Positions 26,416-34,754 of a DNA stretch of 64,000 nucleotides are shown piece by piece. The translations under genes were made by a program, and so were the position numbers. Source of the DNA: CAYSUS01 sp964434165 (GTDB taxonomy: Bacteria; Planctomycetota; Planctomycetia; Pirellulales; Thermoguttaceae); contig CAYSUS010000012.1 of the NCBI GenBank assembly GCA_964434165.1, positions 30,849 to 94,848 on the forward strand, written 5' to 3'. Every line of letters begins with the position of its first letter. Position 1 is the stretch's first letter. The notes under the pieces were generated by a model. The model had not been told where the DNA came from and searched no databases. It saw nothing but the letters and a program-made list of their open reading frames with translations.

Positions 26416-27306
26416 ATGAACGCCCTCGCATCTCCTCTGGAGCGGCCACGTCCCATGCGGGTCGCGACACCGCTTAACATAGCGGTCGGTGCGGACCTGG
26501 TGTCTCATCGGCGAGGACGCGATTCTGTCGAGCACTCCGCCCGCTCTGACGCTGCCTCCGATGACACGCTCTACGGGATCGCCGATCGCCGCGAAGATCT
26601 CCTGGCCTCGTTCCGCCTGGTCTATGACGCCTACGTCCGTTCCGGACTGACGGCTCCCAATCCGTTCCGGCTGCGGCTGACGCCTTACCACCTTCTGCCC
26701 ACGACCGAGGTGTTCACGGCGCGCCGCGCAGGCAGCATCGTCTGCACGATGACGTTGGTTCGCGACGGTCGGCTTGGGCTTCCCATGGAGTCGCTGTTTC
26801 CGGAACAGGTCGCCTGGCGGCGCGCCGAAGGGATCACGGTGGCCGAGGTCTCTTGCCTGGCCGACAGCCATCACGACCTGAAGGCCTCGTTCCCGGTCGT
26901 GTTCCGCCTGATGGTCCTCCTGGCGCAGTGCGCGAGGACCCGAGGGGTGGACGAGTTGCTGATCACGGTGCATCCGCATCACGCGGGGTTCTACGAGCGG
27001 TTCTGTGCCTTCCGGCCGATCGGCGAGGCCCGCGTGTATCCGGCGGTCCGCGACAAGCCGGCCGTGCCGCTCGCCGTGGACATGGCCAATCTCCGCGAGA
27101 ACAACCCGCGGGTTCACGGGAGGTTCTTCGGGAAGCCCTACTCCTCCGAGTCCCTTCGCTACCGGGCTCTGCCCGACGCCGTGCGCGGCGAAATGCGGTT
27201 GTTGCTGGAAGCGATCCAGGAGCTGGAGCGCGCCGGGAGCGGGGCGCACGGCCCCTTCCCCGCGGACCTGCCCGAAGTTGACGAGGAAGTGGCCTTCGCA
27301 GCGTGA
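26416..27306 (+). CDS. FeeM-type N-acyl amino acid synthase, copy 2
   Basis: 296 residues from ATG 26416. It carries the FeeM landmarks FRLVY (66-70), HLLPTTEVF (92-100), CTMTLV with GRLGLPM (110-124), AEVSCLAD (143-150) and HPHHAGFY (186-193). It has an extra N-terminal extension of about 50 residues compared with copies 1 and 3 and a longer C-terminal tail, and is the most diverged of the three. It is expected to make an N-acyl amino acid or related lipid from acyl-ACP in the cytoplasm. An exporter operon begins 130 bp downstream on the same strand, suggesting its product is exported. Confidence 0.84.
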   Translation: MNALASPLERPRPMRVATPLNIAVGADLVSHRRGRDSVEHSARSDAASDDTLYGIADRREDLLASFRLVYDAYVRSGLTAPNPFRLRLTPYHLLPTTEVFTARRAGSIVCTMTLVRDGRLGLPMESLFPEQVAWRRAEGITVAEVSCLADSHHDLKASFPVVFRLMVLLAQCARTRGVDELLITVHPHHAGFYERFCAFRPIGEARVYPAVRDKPAVPLAVDMANLRENNPRVHGRFFGKPYSSESLRYRALPDAVRGEMRLLLEAIQELERAGSGAHGPFPADLPEVDEEVAFAA

Positions 27307-27308
27307 GG

Positions 27309-27348
27309 GCCGCCCGGGCGCGGGGCGCGTTGCGACGCTGCGGGCGGC
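27309..27348 (+). terminator. hairpin directly after FeeM gene 2
   Basis: Perfect 8-bp stem GCCGCCCG (27309-27316) / CGGGCGGC (27341-27348), 2 nt after the stop codon, with a smaller GCGT/ACGC hairpin in the 24-nt loop. It could be a terminator or 3'-end stabiliser; there is no T-run. Confidence 0.35.
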
Positions 27349-27435
27349 GTCGAGACGGCGGGTTCTTCCGCCTGTTCCCGCCCCGGCGAGTGGCTCTCGC
27401 CCAAGCCGGGCACCGGCAAGGTAGGGTTGAGTACG

Positions 27436-28560
27436 ATGTGGTCGATCGCCCTGGAGACTCTGATCGCCGACCGCGGGAAGCTTTTCGCGGCGCTGGTGGG
27501 CGTCGTGTTCTCCGTGGTCCTGGTCAACGTGCAAGGCGGCCTCTTCCTGGGGCTGGTGGGCAGGGCCGGCTTGCTCGTGGATCACGGCGAGGCGGCGATT
27601 TGGGTCGGTCACAAGAAGATGCACAACGTCGACTTTCCGCGTGACGTGCCGCGGCGGTGGATTCAGCGGGTCCGGGGAACGCCCGGGGTCCGCCGGGCCG
27701 AGCCGTACCTGGTGGGTTGGGCGGACATGACCCTGCCCAGCGGCGGCTGGGAGAGCGTCGTGGTGGTGGGCGTCGAGCCGTCGAGCCTGCTGGGAAACGT
27801 CTGGAACCTCACGCACGGCCGCGCCGACTCGATCCTGCAGACGGACGGGATCATCGTCGATGAGACCGAACTGGCCAAGCTGGAGCACCCGCAGATCGGC
27901 GATCTCCGCGAGATCGGAGGGCGCCGCGCCCGCGTGGTCGGAATGAGCCAGGGGATCATGGGCTTCCTCGTCGCGCCCTACGTGTTCACCACCTACGACA
28001 GGGCCGCGGCCTATCTCCGCAAGGACCCGGAGCTCTGTTCGTACTTCCTCGTCCAGCTCGAGCCAGGGGTGGATCCGCTGGCCGTGTGCGAGGCCATCCG
28101 CCGACGCGTGCCCGACGTCGAAGCCTACCCCAAGGAGGAGTACAGCCGCATCTCGGTGGACTTCTGGATGACGCGGACGGGCATGGGGATCAGTTTCGGC
28201 GCGGCCACGCTGCTGGGACTGCTCGTGGGACTGGTCATGGTAGGGCAGACGCTCTATGCGATGGTGCTCGACCGCCTCGAGGAGTTCGGCACGCTCAAGG
28301 CGCTCGGCGCCAACGAAGGACAGATCTACTCGATGCTGCTCGTGCAGGCGTTCACGATGACCGTGGTCGGCTCCGCGATCGGGCTGGGGCTCGTGGCGTT
28401 CATCCAGGACGCGTGCAGCTCGCCGAAGGCGCCGATCGTGATCCCCGCATGGCTCTCGCTGGGAAGCTGCTGCCTGGTCCTGGCGATCTGCCTGATCGCC
28501 TCCCTGCTGCCGTACATGCGCGTCCGCAAGGTTGACCCGCTGACCGTGCTTCAGTCATGA
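27436..28560 (+). CDS. DevC-type ABC transporter permease (FtsX family)
   Basis: 374 residues; ATG 27436 is preferred over TTG 27427. One membrane segment near residues 17-37, a periplasmic domain of about 190 residues, and three more near 245-265, 298-320 and 340-360 give the four-helix FtsX/MacB topology. The C-terminal LEEFGTLKALGANEGQIYSM is the family's coupling region. Its stop overlaps the ATP-binding gene start by 4 bp. With the HlyD-like gene downstream it matches DevBCA-type exporters, which move lipids or small molecules across the envelope. The neighbouring FeeM synthase suggests an acylated substrate. Confidence 0.85.
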   Translation: MWSIALETLIADRGKLFAALVGVVFSVVLVNVQGGLFLGLVGRAGLLVDHGEAAIWVGHKKMHNVDFPRDVPRRWIQRVRGTPGVRRAEPYLVGWADMTLPSGGWESVVVVGVEPSSLLGNVWNLTHGRADSILQTDGIIVDETELAKLEHPQIGDLREIGGRRARVVGMSQGIMGFLVAPYVFTTYDRAAAYLRKDPELCSYFLVQLEPGVDPLAVCEAIRRRVPDVEAYPKEEYSRISVDFWMTRTGMGISFGAATLLGLLVGLVMVGQTLYAMVLDRLEEFGTLKALGANEGQIYSMLLVQAFTMTVVGSAIGLGLVAFIQDACSSPKAPIVIPAWLSLGSCCLVLAICLIASLLPYMRVRKVDPLTVLQS

Positions 28561-29306
28561 CCCGCACTCCGTCCACGATCGTTCGCCCCGACTGCGCCGT
28601 CCGCGTCCAGGGCGTGCGCAAGGCGTATCGCCGCGGCTCCACGCTCACGACGGTCCTCGACGGCGTCGATCTGGAGGTGCGCCGCGGCCAGTGCGTGTAT
28701 CTGGCGGGGCCCTCGGGCAGCGGCAAGACCACGCTGCTTTCGATCCTCGGCTGCATCCTCTCCGCCGACGAGGGTGGCGTGGAGATCGCCGGGCGCGACG
28801 TTCTCGACATGACGCCCGCCGAGCGAACAGTCCTGCGACGCGACTCGATCGGCTTCGTATTCCAGCGGTTCCACCTGATTCGCGGCCTGAGCGCCTTGAA
28901 GAACGTGTGCGTGCCGCTGGTCCTTCGCGGTGCGTCGCATCGCAGCGCGCGGAAGCGCGCGGCGGAGCTGCTCGACGCCGTGGGGCTGGCCGACAAGGGG
29001 TCGTCGCCGCCCCACCGGCTGAGCGCCGGGCAGTGCCAGCGCGTGGCACTGGCGCGGGCGCTGGTGGGCGATCCGGAGCTGATTCTGGCCGACGAGCCCA
29101 CGGCCTCGCTCGACGCGGTCAACGGCGTCGAGGCGATGAAGCTCCTTCGGCGCCTGACCACGGAGCGAGGAAAGACCCTGGTCGTCGTCACGCACGACCA
29201 GCGGATCTTCCGCTTCGCCGACCAGGTGCTGTGGCTGGAGAACGGCCGCGTCGTCGATACCCGGCATTCGGCCTACGCGGCGCAGGCCCATTCGCAAGTG
29301 AACTGA
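28557..29306 (+). CDS. ABC transporter ATP-binding protein (DevA/LolD type)
   Basis: 249 residues starting in an ATGA overlap with the permease. Walker A GPSGSGKTT (51-59), Q-loop VFQRFHLIRG (100-109), signature LSAGQ (154-158, alanine replacing the usual second glycine), Walker B ILADEP (175-180) and switch histidine in VVVTHD. It should energise the permease FtsX-like subunits by ATP hydrolysis at the cytoplasmic face. The altered signature still has the catalytic serine and glutamine and is probably functional. It is third in a close-packed operon after the permease. Confidence 0.92.
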   Translation: MTRTPSTIVRPDCAVRVQGVRKAYRRGSTLTTVLDGVDLEVRRGQCVYLAGPSGSGKTTLLSILGCILSADEGGVEIAGRDVLDMTPAERTVLRRDSIGFVFQRFHLIRGLSALKNVCVPLVLRGASHRSARKRAAELLDAVGLADKGSSPPHRLSAGQCQRVALARALVGDPELILADEPTASLDAVNGVEAMKLLRRLTTERGKTLVVVTHDQRIFRFADQVLWLENGRVVDTRHSAYAAQAHSQVN

Positions 29307-29321
29307 CGGGAGTGCCCGATC

Positions 29322-30425
29322 ATGACCAAGTTTTTCGCTTTGGTGGCCGGTATCGCCCTGGTGGTCGTGCTGGGCTTCGTGATCGACGCCCAGTCGCGCG
29401 TGCCGGTCGTGCGCCAGGAGATCCCGGCCGGCGAGTACGGGATCTACGCGGCCGGTCGCATCGAGGGAACCAGCCCGGAGATCGAGCTGCGACCTCAGCT
29501 CGCGGGGCGCGTCGAGGAGGTGCTCGTGGAGGAAGGGCAGTTCGTGACCCGGGGACAGCCCCTCCTGCGCCTGGACGCGCAGGAGTACACGCACGAAGTG
29601 GCCCTGGCTGAGGCCCAGCTCGCGCTCGCCCAGGCGCAACTGGAGCGGCTGGTGAACGGAGCCCGACCGCAAGAGATCTCCGAGGCCGAGGCCCTTCACC
29701 GGGCGAAGGCGGCGGAGCTCGACCTGGCCCATCGTGCCCTGGAGCGCACGAGCAAGCTTCACGCCACGCAGTCCACGACGCAGCAGCGTCTGGACGAGGA
29801 TCGCATCCGCGTCGAGACCCTGTCGTCCGAGCTGGCCGCCGCCAGGGCCCGCGTGGACCTGCTCAAGGCCGGCGCCCGGCAGGACGAGGTCCGCATCGAG
29901 CAGGCCCGCGTGCGCTCGGCCCGGGCGCGGCTCGACCTGGCGCGGCTGCAAAACGATCGGGCCGAGCTTCGCGCCCCGTGCGACGGACAGATACTCGAGG
30001 TCGATGCGGCCATCGGCGAGCTGACGGGGCCCGACGCGCAGCAGCCCGTGGTCGTGTTGGCCGATACCAGCAGCACGCACGTCCGCGCGTTCGTCGAGGA
30101 GCTCGACGCGCCCCGGGTGGAAGTCGGCATGTCGGCCTCCGTCGTGACCGACGGGATGCCTGGGTGCGAGTTCCGCGGGCGCGTCTATCGCGTCAGCCCC
30201 CGCATGCAGCGCAAGGAGCTGTGGAGCGACCGGCCCTCGGAGCGCTTCGACACCAAGACCCGCGAGGTGTGGATCGCCCTGGAGGAGGAAGAGGAACCGC
30301 TCGTCGTGGGGCTTCGCGTGGACGTGCTGATCGATCCCCGCTCCGGCCCGTCGGCCGAGCCCGAGGGCCCCAGGGACGAAGCCGGGCGGAGCCCTCCCGA
30401 CCCCGCGCCGGAGAGCGCCTCATGA
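29322..30425 (+). CDS. HlyD/DevB-type periplasmic adaptor
   Basis: 367 residues from ATG 29322. An N-terminal membrane segment (about 5-22), a lipoyl-like half (GRVEEVLVEEGQFVTRGQPL), a long alpha-helical hairpin with alanine- and glutamate-rich coiled coil (about 85-205), then LRAPCDGQILEV and a beta-barrel domain form the membrane fusion protein architecture. The tail is proline-rich. It should link the ABC permease to an outer-membrane channel; no TolC-type gene is in the window. Its stop overlaps the nitroreductase start by 4 bp. Confidence 0.88.
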   Translation: MTKFFALVAGIALVVVLGFVIDAQSRVPVVRQEIPAGEYGIYAAGRIEGTSPEIELRPQLAGRVEEVLVEEGQFVTRGQPLLRLDAQEYTHEVALAEAQLALAQAQLERLVNGARPQEISEAEALHRAKAAELDLAHRALERTSKLHATQSTTQQRLDEDRIRVETLSSELAAARARVDLLKAGARQDEVRIEQARVRSARARLDLARLQNDRAELRAPCDGQILEVDAAIGELTGPDAQQPVVVLADTSSTHVRAFVEELDAPRVEVGMSASVVTDGMPGCEFRGRVYRVSPRMQRKELWSDRPSERFDTKTREVWIALEEEEEPLVVGLRVDVLIDPRSGPSAEPEGPRDEAGRSPPDPAPESAS

Positions 30426-31537
30426 GCTCGGGCGACGTGCAGGAATCGCCGCAGGCGCTGCCCTCCGAGGCGCGGGACGACATCCTTCGCGCCGCGGTAC
30501 TGGCGCCCACGCCCGACAACAACCAGCCGTGGCAATTCGCCTGGCAGGAGAACCGGCTGCTGGTGTTTCTCGATCCGGGCCGGGCCTTGCCGTCGGACGT
30601 CCACAGCATGTTCGACCTGATGGGGATTGGCGCCGCCGTGGAGAACGCCGGCATCGCCGCACGGTGGCACGGCCATCGCGGGGAGGTGACGTGCGAGCTT
30701 CCGTCCGCGGCGGAGGCGTCGTCCGCGGGGCCGCGGCTGGCAGCGTCCGTGCGGTTCGAGCCCGGCGCCGAGCGCGACCCGCTCCGCGACGCCCTGGAGA
30801 CCCGCTGCACGAACCGGAAGCTCTACTCGTCGAAACCTCTTGAGGAGGAGGTGCTCGCGGAGTTGGCCCGGTCGGTCGCGGGTTTCGGCAGCGTGCAGTT
30901 GGAGTGGATCGCGGATCGCAAGGGGATCCGCGCCTTTGCCAAGGTGGTCGCGGCCAGCGACCGCTTCCGATTCGGCTACGAGCCGTTTCACAAGGAGATC
31001 TTCCGGCAGTTGCGCTTTTCCGCACGCGAGGCGGAACAGACGCGTGACGGGCTCGACGTGCGCACGCTGGAGCTTCCCCCCAGCGCCGCGCTGATGCTTC
31101 GGGTGCTACGTCCCTGGAACCGCATGCGCTGGCTCCAGCGCCTAGGGTTGGGGGGGCTGCTGACGATCCCCTCCCGGCTCTCGGTGTGGAAGAGCGGGGC
31201 CGTGGGCGTGCTTTCCGTGGCCGAGGCGGAGGCGGCCCAGTATCTGGAGGGCGGACGTGCGCTGGAGCGCATTTGGCTTGCGGCCCAGCGCAACGGCATT
31301 GCGCTTCAGCCCCTGGGCAGCCTGGCCATCTTCCTCGCCCAACTGCTGCAACTCGACGGCCGCAATCTCACCCCCAGCCACCAGGCCCTTGCCGCCCGGC
31401 TTGCCCAACGCCTGACGGAACTGGTACCATCAATGGAAGGGCGGACGCTTCTGATGCTCTTCCGTTTGGGCCGTGCGGCCGACCCCCGCGTGCGTTCCCT
31501 GCGACGTCCGGTCGAGCACGTGATCCGGCAGGCGTAG
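30422..31537 (+). CDS. nitroreductase-family protein
   Basis: 371 residues from ATG 30422. The first 40 residues (DDILRAAVLAPTPDNNQPWQ) match the FMN-binding start of nitroreductases, and AAQRNGIALQPLGSLAIFL is the family's second FMN-contact segment. The segments between are long and atypical. The same gene pairing (nitroreductase next to a ThiF-like protein) occurs as a fusion in mycobacteria (Rv1355c family), so this is a known association in other phyla. It may reduce, oxidise or modify the FeeM-derived lipid, using FMN. It overlaps the HlyD-like gene by 4 bp. Confidence 0.72.
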   Translation: MSSGDVQESPQALPSEARDDILRAAVLAPTPDNNQPWQFAWQENRLLVFLDPGRALPSDVHSMFDLMGIGAAVENAGIAARWHGHRGEVTCELPSAAEASSAGPRLAASVRFEPGAERDPLRDALETRCTNRKLYSSKPLEEEVLAELARSVAGFGSVQLEWIADRKGIRAFAKVVAASDRFRFGYEPFHKEIFRQLRFSAREAEQTRDGLDVRTLELPPSAALMLRVLRPWNRMRWLQRLGLGGLLTIPSRLSVWKSGAVGVLSVAEAEAAQYLEGGRALERIWLAAQRNGIALQPLGSLAIFLAQLLQLDGRNLTPSHQALAARLAQRLTELVPSMEGRTLLMLFRLGRAADPRVRSLRRPVEHVIRQA

Positions 31538-31592
31538 CAGGCGCGCGCTCCATCTGTGGCCGAGTCCATCGTGGCAGCGGGGAATCGACCGG

Positions 31593-32525
31593 ATGCAACC
31601 GTCCGACGAGACGACGTGCAGCGGCGCAGCCGACTGGTCCTACGCCGAGGCTTTCGCGCGCAACCTGGGCCTCATCGGGCCCGAGGAGCAGGAGCGGCTC
31701 CGCACCAGCCGGGTGGCCATCGTGGGGATGGGCGGCGTCGGGGGGATTCATCTCGTCACGCTCACGCGCCTGGGCGTCGGGCGGTTCACGATCGCCGACT
31801 TCGACACGTTCGAAACGGCCAACTTCAACCGCCAGTTCGGGGCGACGACCCGGGCGCTGGGCCGCAACAAGGCGGACGTGATGGCCGAGGAGGCCCGCGC
31901 GATCAACCCCGAACTGGATCTGACCGTCCTCCGCGAGCCGATCGGTCCGGACAATGTGGCCGCGTTTCTCGACGGGGCCGACCTGCTCATCGACGGGATC
32001 GACTTCTTCAGCATCGGCGCCCGACGGCTCGTGTTTCGCGAGTCCGCGGCGCGCGGCCTGTGGGCGATCACGGCCGGGCCCGTGGGCATGGGCACGGCGT
32101 GGCTTTCCTTCGATCCGCAGGGGATGGGCTTCGACCAGTACTTCGACCTCCGCGAAGGCATGGACCGGCTCGACCAGATCATCGCCTTTGCCGTGGGTCT
32201 TTCGCCCCGATCGGTGCACCTGAAGTACCTCGATCTTTCGCGCGTCGATCTTTCCTCCGGTGCGGCGCCTTCGGTGGGGCTCGCCTGCCAGCTCTCGGCC
32301 GGCGTGGCGGCCGCGGAGTCGGTGAAGATCCTGCTGGGCCGCGGCGGACTGCGCCCGGCGCCGTGTTACTCCCAGTTCGACGCGTACCGCGGCATCCTGC
32401 GGACAGGCCGTCTGTTCGGCGGGAACCGGCATCCCATGCAGCGCCTGAAGCGGTCGATCCTCCGGCGGCGGATGATTCAGCTCGGCTACCGACCCGAGTC
32501 GGATGAAGAGCGGCAGGAGCCTTGA
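31593..32525 (+). CDS. ThiF/E1-like adenylyltransferase
   Basis: 310 residues. GMGGVG (45-50) is the nucleotide-binding loop, ADFDTFETANFNRQ supplies the adenylate-binding D71 and the NRQ set (79-81), K93 and a later DGIDFF (about 134-139) complete the ThiF/UBA active-site pattern. E1-like enzymes adenylate a carboxylate, often a ubiquitin-like protein or peptide C-terminus. No small ubiquitin-like or ThiS gene is adjacent, so a carboxylic acid such as an N-acyl amino acid is a possible substrate. It ends the operon that begins with the permease. Confidence 0.85.
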   Translation: MQPSDETTCSGAADWSYAEAFARNLGLIGPEEQERLRTSRVAIVGMGGVGGIHLVTLTRLGVGRFTIADFDTFETANFNRQFGATTRALGRNKADVMAEEARAINPELDLTVLREPIGPDNVAAFLDGADLLIDGIDFFSIGARRLVFRESAARGLWAITAGPVGMGTAWLSFDPQGMGFDQYFDLREGMDRLDQIIAFAVGLSPRSVHLKYLDLSRVDLSSGAAPSVGLACQLSAGVAAAESVKILLGRGGLRPAPCYSQFDAYRGILRTGRLFGGNRHPMQRLKRSILRRRMIQLGYRPESDEERQEP

Positions 32526-32656
32526 ACGTCTGCCGGGCGCTGCTTGCCGGGCCGCGTGCGATGCACGCGCGAAGCCAGACCCGCACCCGAAAGCCATGAA
32601 TCGAGCCTGAGGGGGCGCGGCCGCCCCGGACGCGGAGCTTCGCCCCGGGGAGCGAC

Positions 32657-32674
32657 CGGGGAATTTCTTCCCCG
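32657..32674 (+). terminator. hairpin ending the FeeM/exporter operon
   Basis: Perfect 7-bp stem CGGGGAA/TTCCCCG with a TTTC loop. It lies 131 bp after the ThiF-like stop and 18 bp before the next -35 box. There is no long T-run. Confidence 0.4.
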
Positions 32675-32692
32675 CCTCCGAAGGCCAATTCC

Positions 32693-32720
32693 TTGACACC
32701 CCGGAGGCAAATGCTAGAAA
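32693..32720 (+). promoter_or_regulatory. promoter for PEP-CTERM gene 2
   Basis: TTGACA (32693-32698), 16-bp spacer, TAGAAA (32715-32720). The same TTGACA-16-TAG pattern occurs before FeeM genes 1 and 3. The leader is about 120 nt. Confidence 0.55.
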
Positions 32721-32846
32721 GAAGTTGCTCTTCAAGGACGGACTCTTCTGCCGATGGTTGGGCTTCGACGGGTCTGGCCTGCTCGTCTTCGGACGTGCGT
32801 CGGGCCGGCGACACTGCTTTGTCTCGCAACTCCGAGGAGGTTCGAC

Positions 32847-33686
32847 ATGGTCCGATCCGCGATCCGTTGCGGCTGCGTCCTGCTGGCAGCTTCGCTTCTG
32901 GGCGACCTCACCCTGGCACCGGGCGTCGCGGCGAACGTGCGAGTCGCCGGACAGCCCCCACTGAACAGCCCCGGCCTCGGGGATCTTCAGGCCGCTCTGG
33001 ACGGCCTGACCGGGGCTGCGGACCCGGCCCCCGCAAATCGGATCGGGATCGCCGCCTCGGTGATCTCCGACGCGGTCTTCCCCGTCCCCACGTACTTCAC
33101 CGCGACCTACCTGTTCCAGGAGGCCGCCTTCCAGGACACGAACGTGCTGGGGATCTATGAGGCGGGAAACCCCGACAACCGCGTGCCCGTCTTCTCCGGA
33201 GAGACGCCCTCGGGCACGACGGTCACGGTGCGATTCACCCCGGACGGCGACGTGCTGGTCGATGGCGTCAAGGTCAATACCGCGGGTTTCCTCGGCGCGG
33301 AGTACGGGTTCTACCTTGAGGTGTCGGAGGCGGACGACGACCCGGAGCTCGACTACGTCCTTTTTTCCGAGGACCATCTGAACGTGGAGGGCGTCGCTCA
33401 GAGCCTGATCCTCGGCGGCGCCGGGCAGCAGTTCTCGGTTTCCGGCGGGCATTCCCGCCAGGTCTTCCGCCCGGACGACATGATCCTGGCATTTGAGGAC
33501 CTCGACCGCTCGCCCTTGCAGCGCTCGTGGCCGAGCGACGACGACTTCGAAGACCTCGTCGTCTTCGTGCGCACGCAGGACGTGCTTCAGGGGCCCGAGC
33601 CTTGTGGCGTGCTGATCTGGTCCCTGCTGCTGGCCGGGGCGGCGATCGCGGGCTACTGCCGGCGCAGCCGGCCTGTGCCGCGTTAG
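32847..33686 (+). CDS. PEP-CTERM protein with DUF4114-like domain
   Basis: 279 residues from ATG 32847 with GAGGAGG upstream. A signal peptide ends near residue 31. SWPSDDDFEDLVVFV near residue 225 matches the calcium-binding-like acidic end of DUF4114 domains found in PEP-CTERM proteins. GPEPCG, a hydrophobic helix and RRSR at the C-terminus form a PEP-CTERM variant. It is predicted to be exported and cut by the exosortase at 49541. Its own promoter makes it separately expressed from the FeeM operon. It converges with tadC. Confidence 0.8.
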   Translation: MVRSAIRCGCVLLAASLLGDLTLAPGVAANVRVAGQPPLNSPGLGDLQAALDGLTGAADPAPANRIGIAASVISDAVFPVPTYFTATYLFQEAAFQDTNVLGIYEAGNPDNRVPVFSGETPSGTTVTVRFTPDGDVLVDGVKVNTAGFLGAEYGFYLEVSEADDDPELDYVLFSEDHLNVEGVAQSLILGGAGQQFSVSGGHSRQVFRPDDMILAFEDLDRSPLQRSWPSDDDFEDLVVFVRTQDVLQGPEPCGVLIWSLLLAGAAIAGYCRRSRPVPR

Positions 33687-33787
33687 AGGCCTCGGTCGGG
33701 TCGCGATGCGCGCATGTCCGAGAGAGCGCCCGGCAGGAGCGGCCCAAATCATCGGGCGTTCGCTACTCGCTTGCGGTCGCGGCGCCT

Positions 33788-34726
33788 TCAGGGCATGGTC
33801 ACGGTGTTCTCGCCCAACTGCCTGACGAAAGCGGACAGCTCGATGAGCGCCGGGCCCCAGAGGATGAGGAGCACCGCCGGCAGCAGGCAGAGGACCACGG
33901 GGAAAAGGACCTTCCACTGGGCGCTTCCCGCGCGCATCTCGGCGTTCTGCCTGCTCGCCATCCGCATGCGGTCCGAGTAGTCCATGATGGATGCCGCCAC
34001 GTTGGTTCCCAGCCTTTGATTCTGGACGATCAGGGCGGCGAGCGTGAGCACCTCGGGCGCGTCGATCCTGGCGGCGAACTGCTCGAAGGCGAAAGGCAAC
34101 GTGTTCATCTGCGCCTGCTGCCGCACGATCAGGAGCTCGGCCGCCAGATCGGGATGCGTGGAGAACATCTCCCGCCCCACGTGCTCGAGGGATTCCTCCA
34201 GCGGCAGGCCCCCGTGGAGGCACATGCTGACCATGTCCAGCGCGTCGGGCAGGGAGCGGCGTATCCGATTGACGCGCGCCCTCCCCTGCAAGGCGACGAC
34301 CACCCGAGGCAACCCCCAGCACAGCACGGCCACAATCAGTCCGCCGATGAGCACGCGGAGGACGACCTGCTCTCGCCCCGGACCGATCGCGACGACGATC
34401 GCCCCGGTGGCGATCATCGCCAGGATCACCAGGGCGTTGCGCAGGGCGAGGAACTCCAGACGCGACCTGGGCCGGTAGTAGCCGGCCCTGCGCAGATCGC
34501 GGTCCAGCTCGCCGTTATCCAAAGGAACGGCCGGGATCTGCGCGGCGAGGCTCTGCACGACGTCGCCCCGCACCGACACGCCGTTGCCGCGAACCGCGTG
34601 GTCCTTGAGGGCGGGAGTCAGGCGCTGGGCCACGGTCGACCGCTGGGGACGCAGCACGAGACGGGCCAGGAGCCACACCACGCAGATGGTGAATCCGAAG
34701 ACCGCGACGGTTACCAGGTCGATCAT
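33788..34726 (-). CDS. tadC: TadC-like type II secretion F-domain protein
   Basis: 312 residues from ATG 34726, chosen over TTG 34732 because GGGAGGATT precedes it. Hydrophobic helices lie near residues 3-22, 92-110 and 120-140, with the T2SF motif region RRSLPDALDMVSMCLHGGLP and a C-terminal membrane pair near 285-305. TadC pairs with TadB as the inner-membrane platform that couples the TadA ATPase to pilin assembly. It is the last gene of the minus-strand Tad cluster, 28 bp downstream of tadB. Confidence 0.88.
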   Translation of the reverse strand: MIDLVTVAVFGFTICVVWLLARLVLRPQRSTVAQRLTPALKDHAVRGNGVSVRGDVVQSLAAQIPAVPLDNGELDRDLRRAGYYRPRSRLEFLALRNALVILAMIATGAIVVAIGPGREQVVLRVLIGGLIVAVLCWGLPRVVVALQGRARVNRIRRSLPDALDMVSMCLHGGLPLEESLEHVGREMFSTHPDLAAELLIVRQQAQMNTLPFAFEQFAARIDAPEVLTLAALIVQNQRLGTNVAASIMDYSDRMRMASRQNAEMRAGSAQWKVLFPVVLCLLPAVLLILWGPALIELSAFVRQLGENTVTMP

Positions 34727-34754
34727 GTCCAATCCTCCCGACGAGCGGACGGCA

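Larger units (their letters stand above)
32526..32846. other. intergenic region before PEP-CTERM gene 2
   Basis: 321 bp with the terminator-like hairpin (32657-32674) and promoter (32693-32720) annotated separately. Nothing else is supported. Confidence 0.6.
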
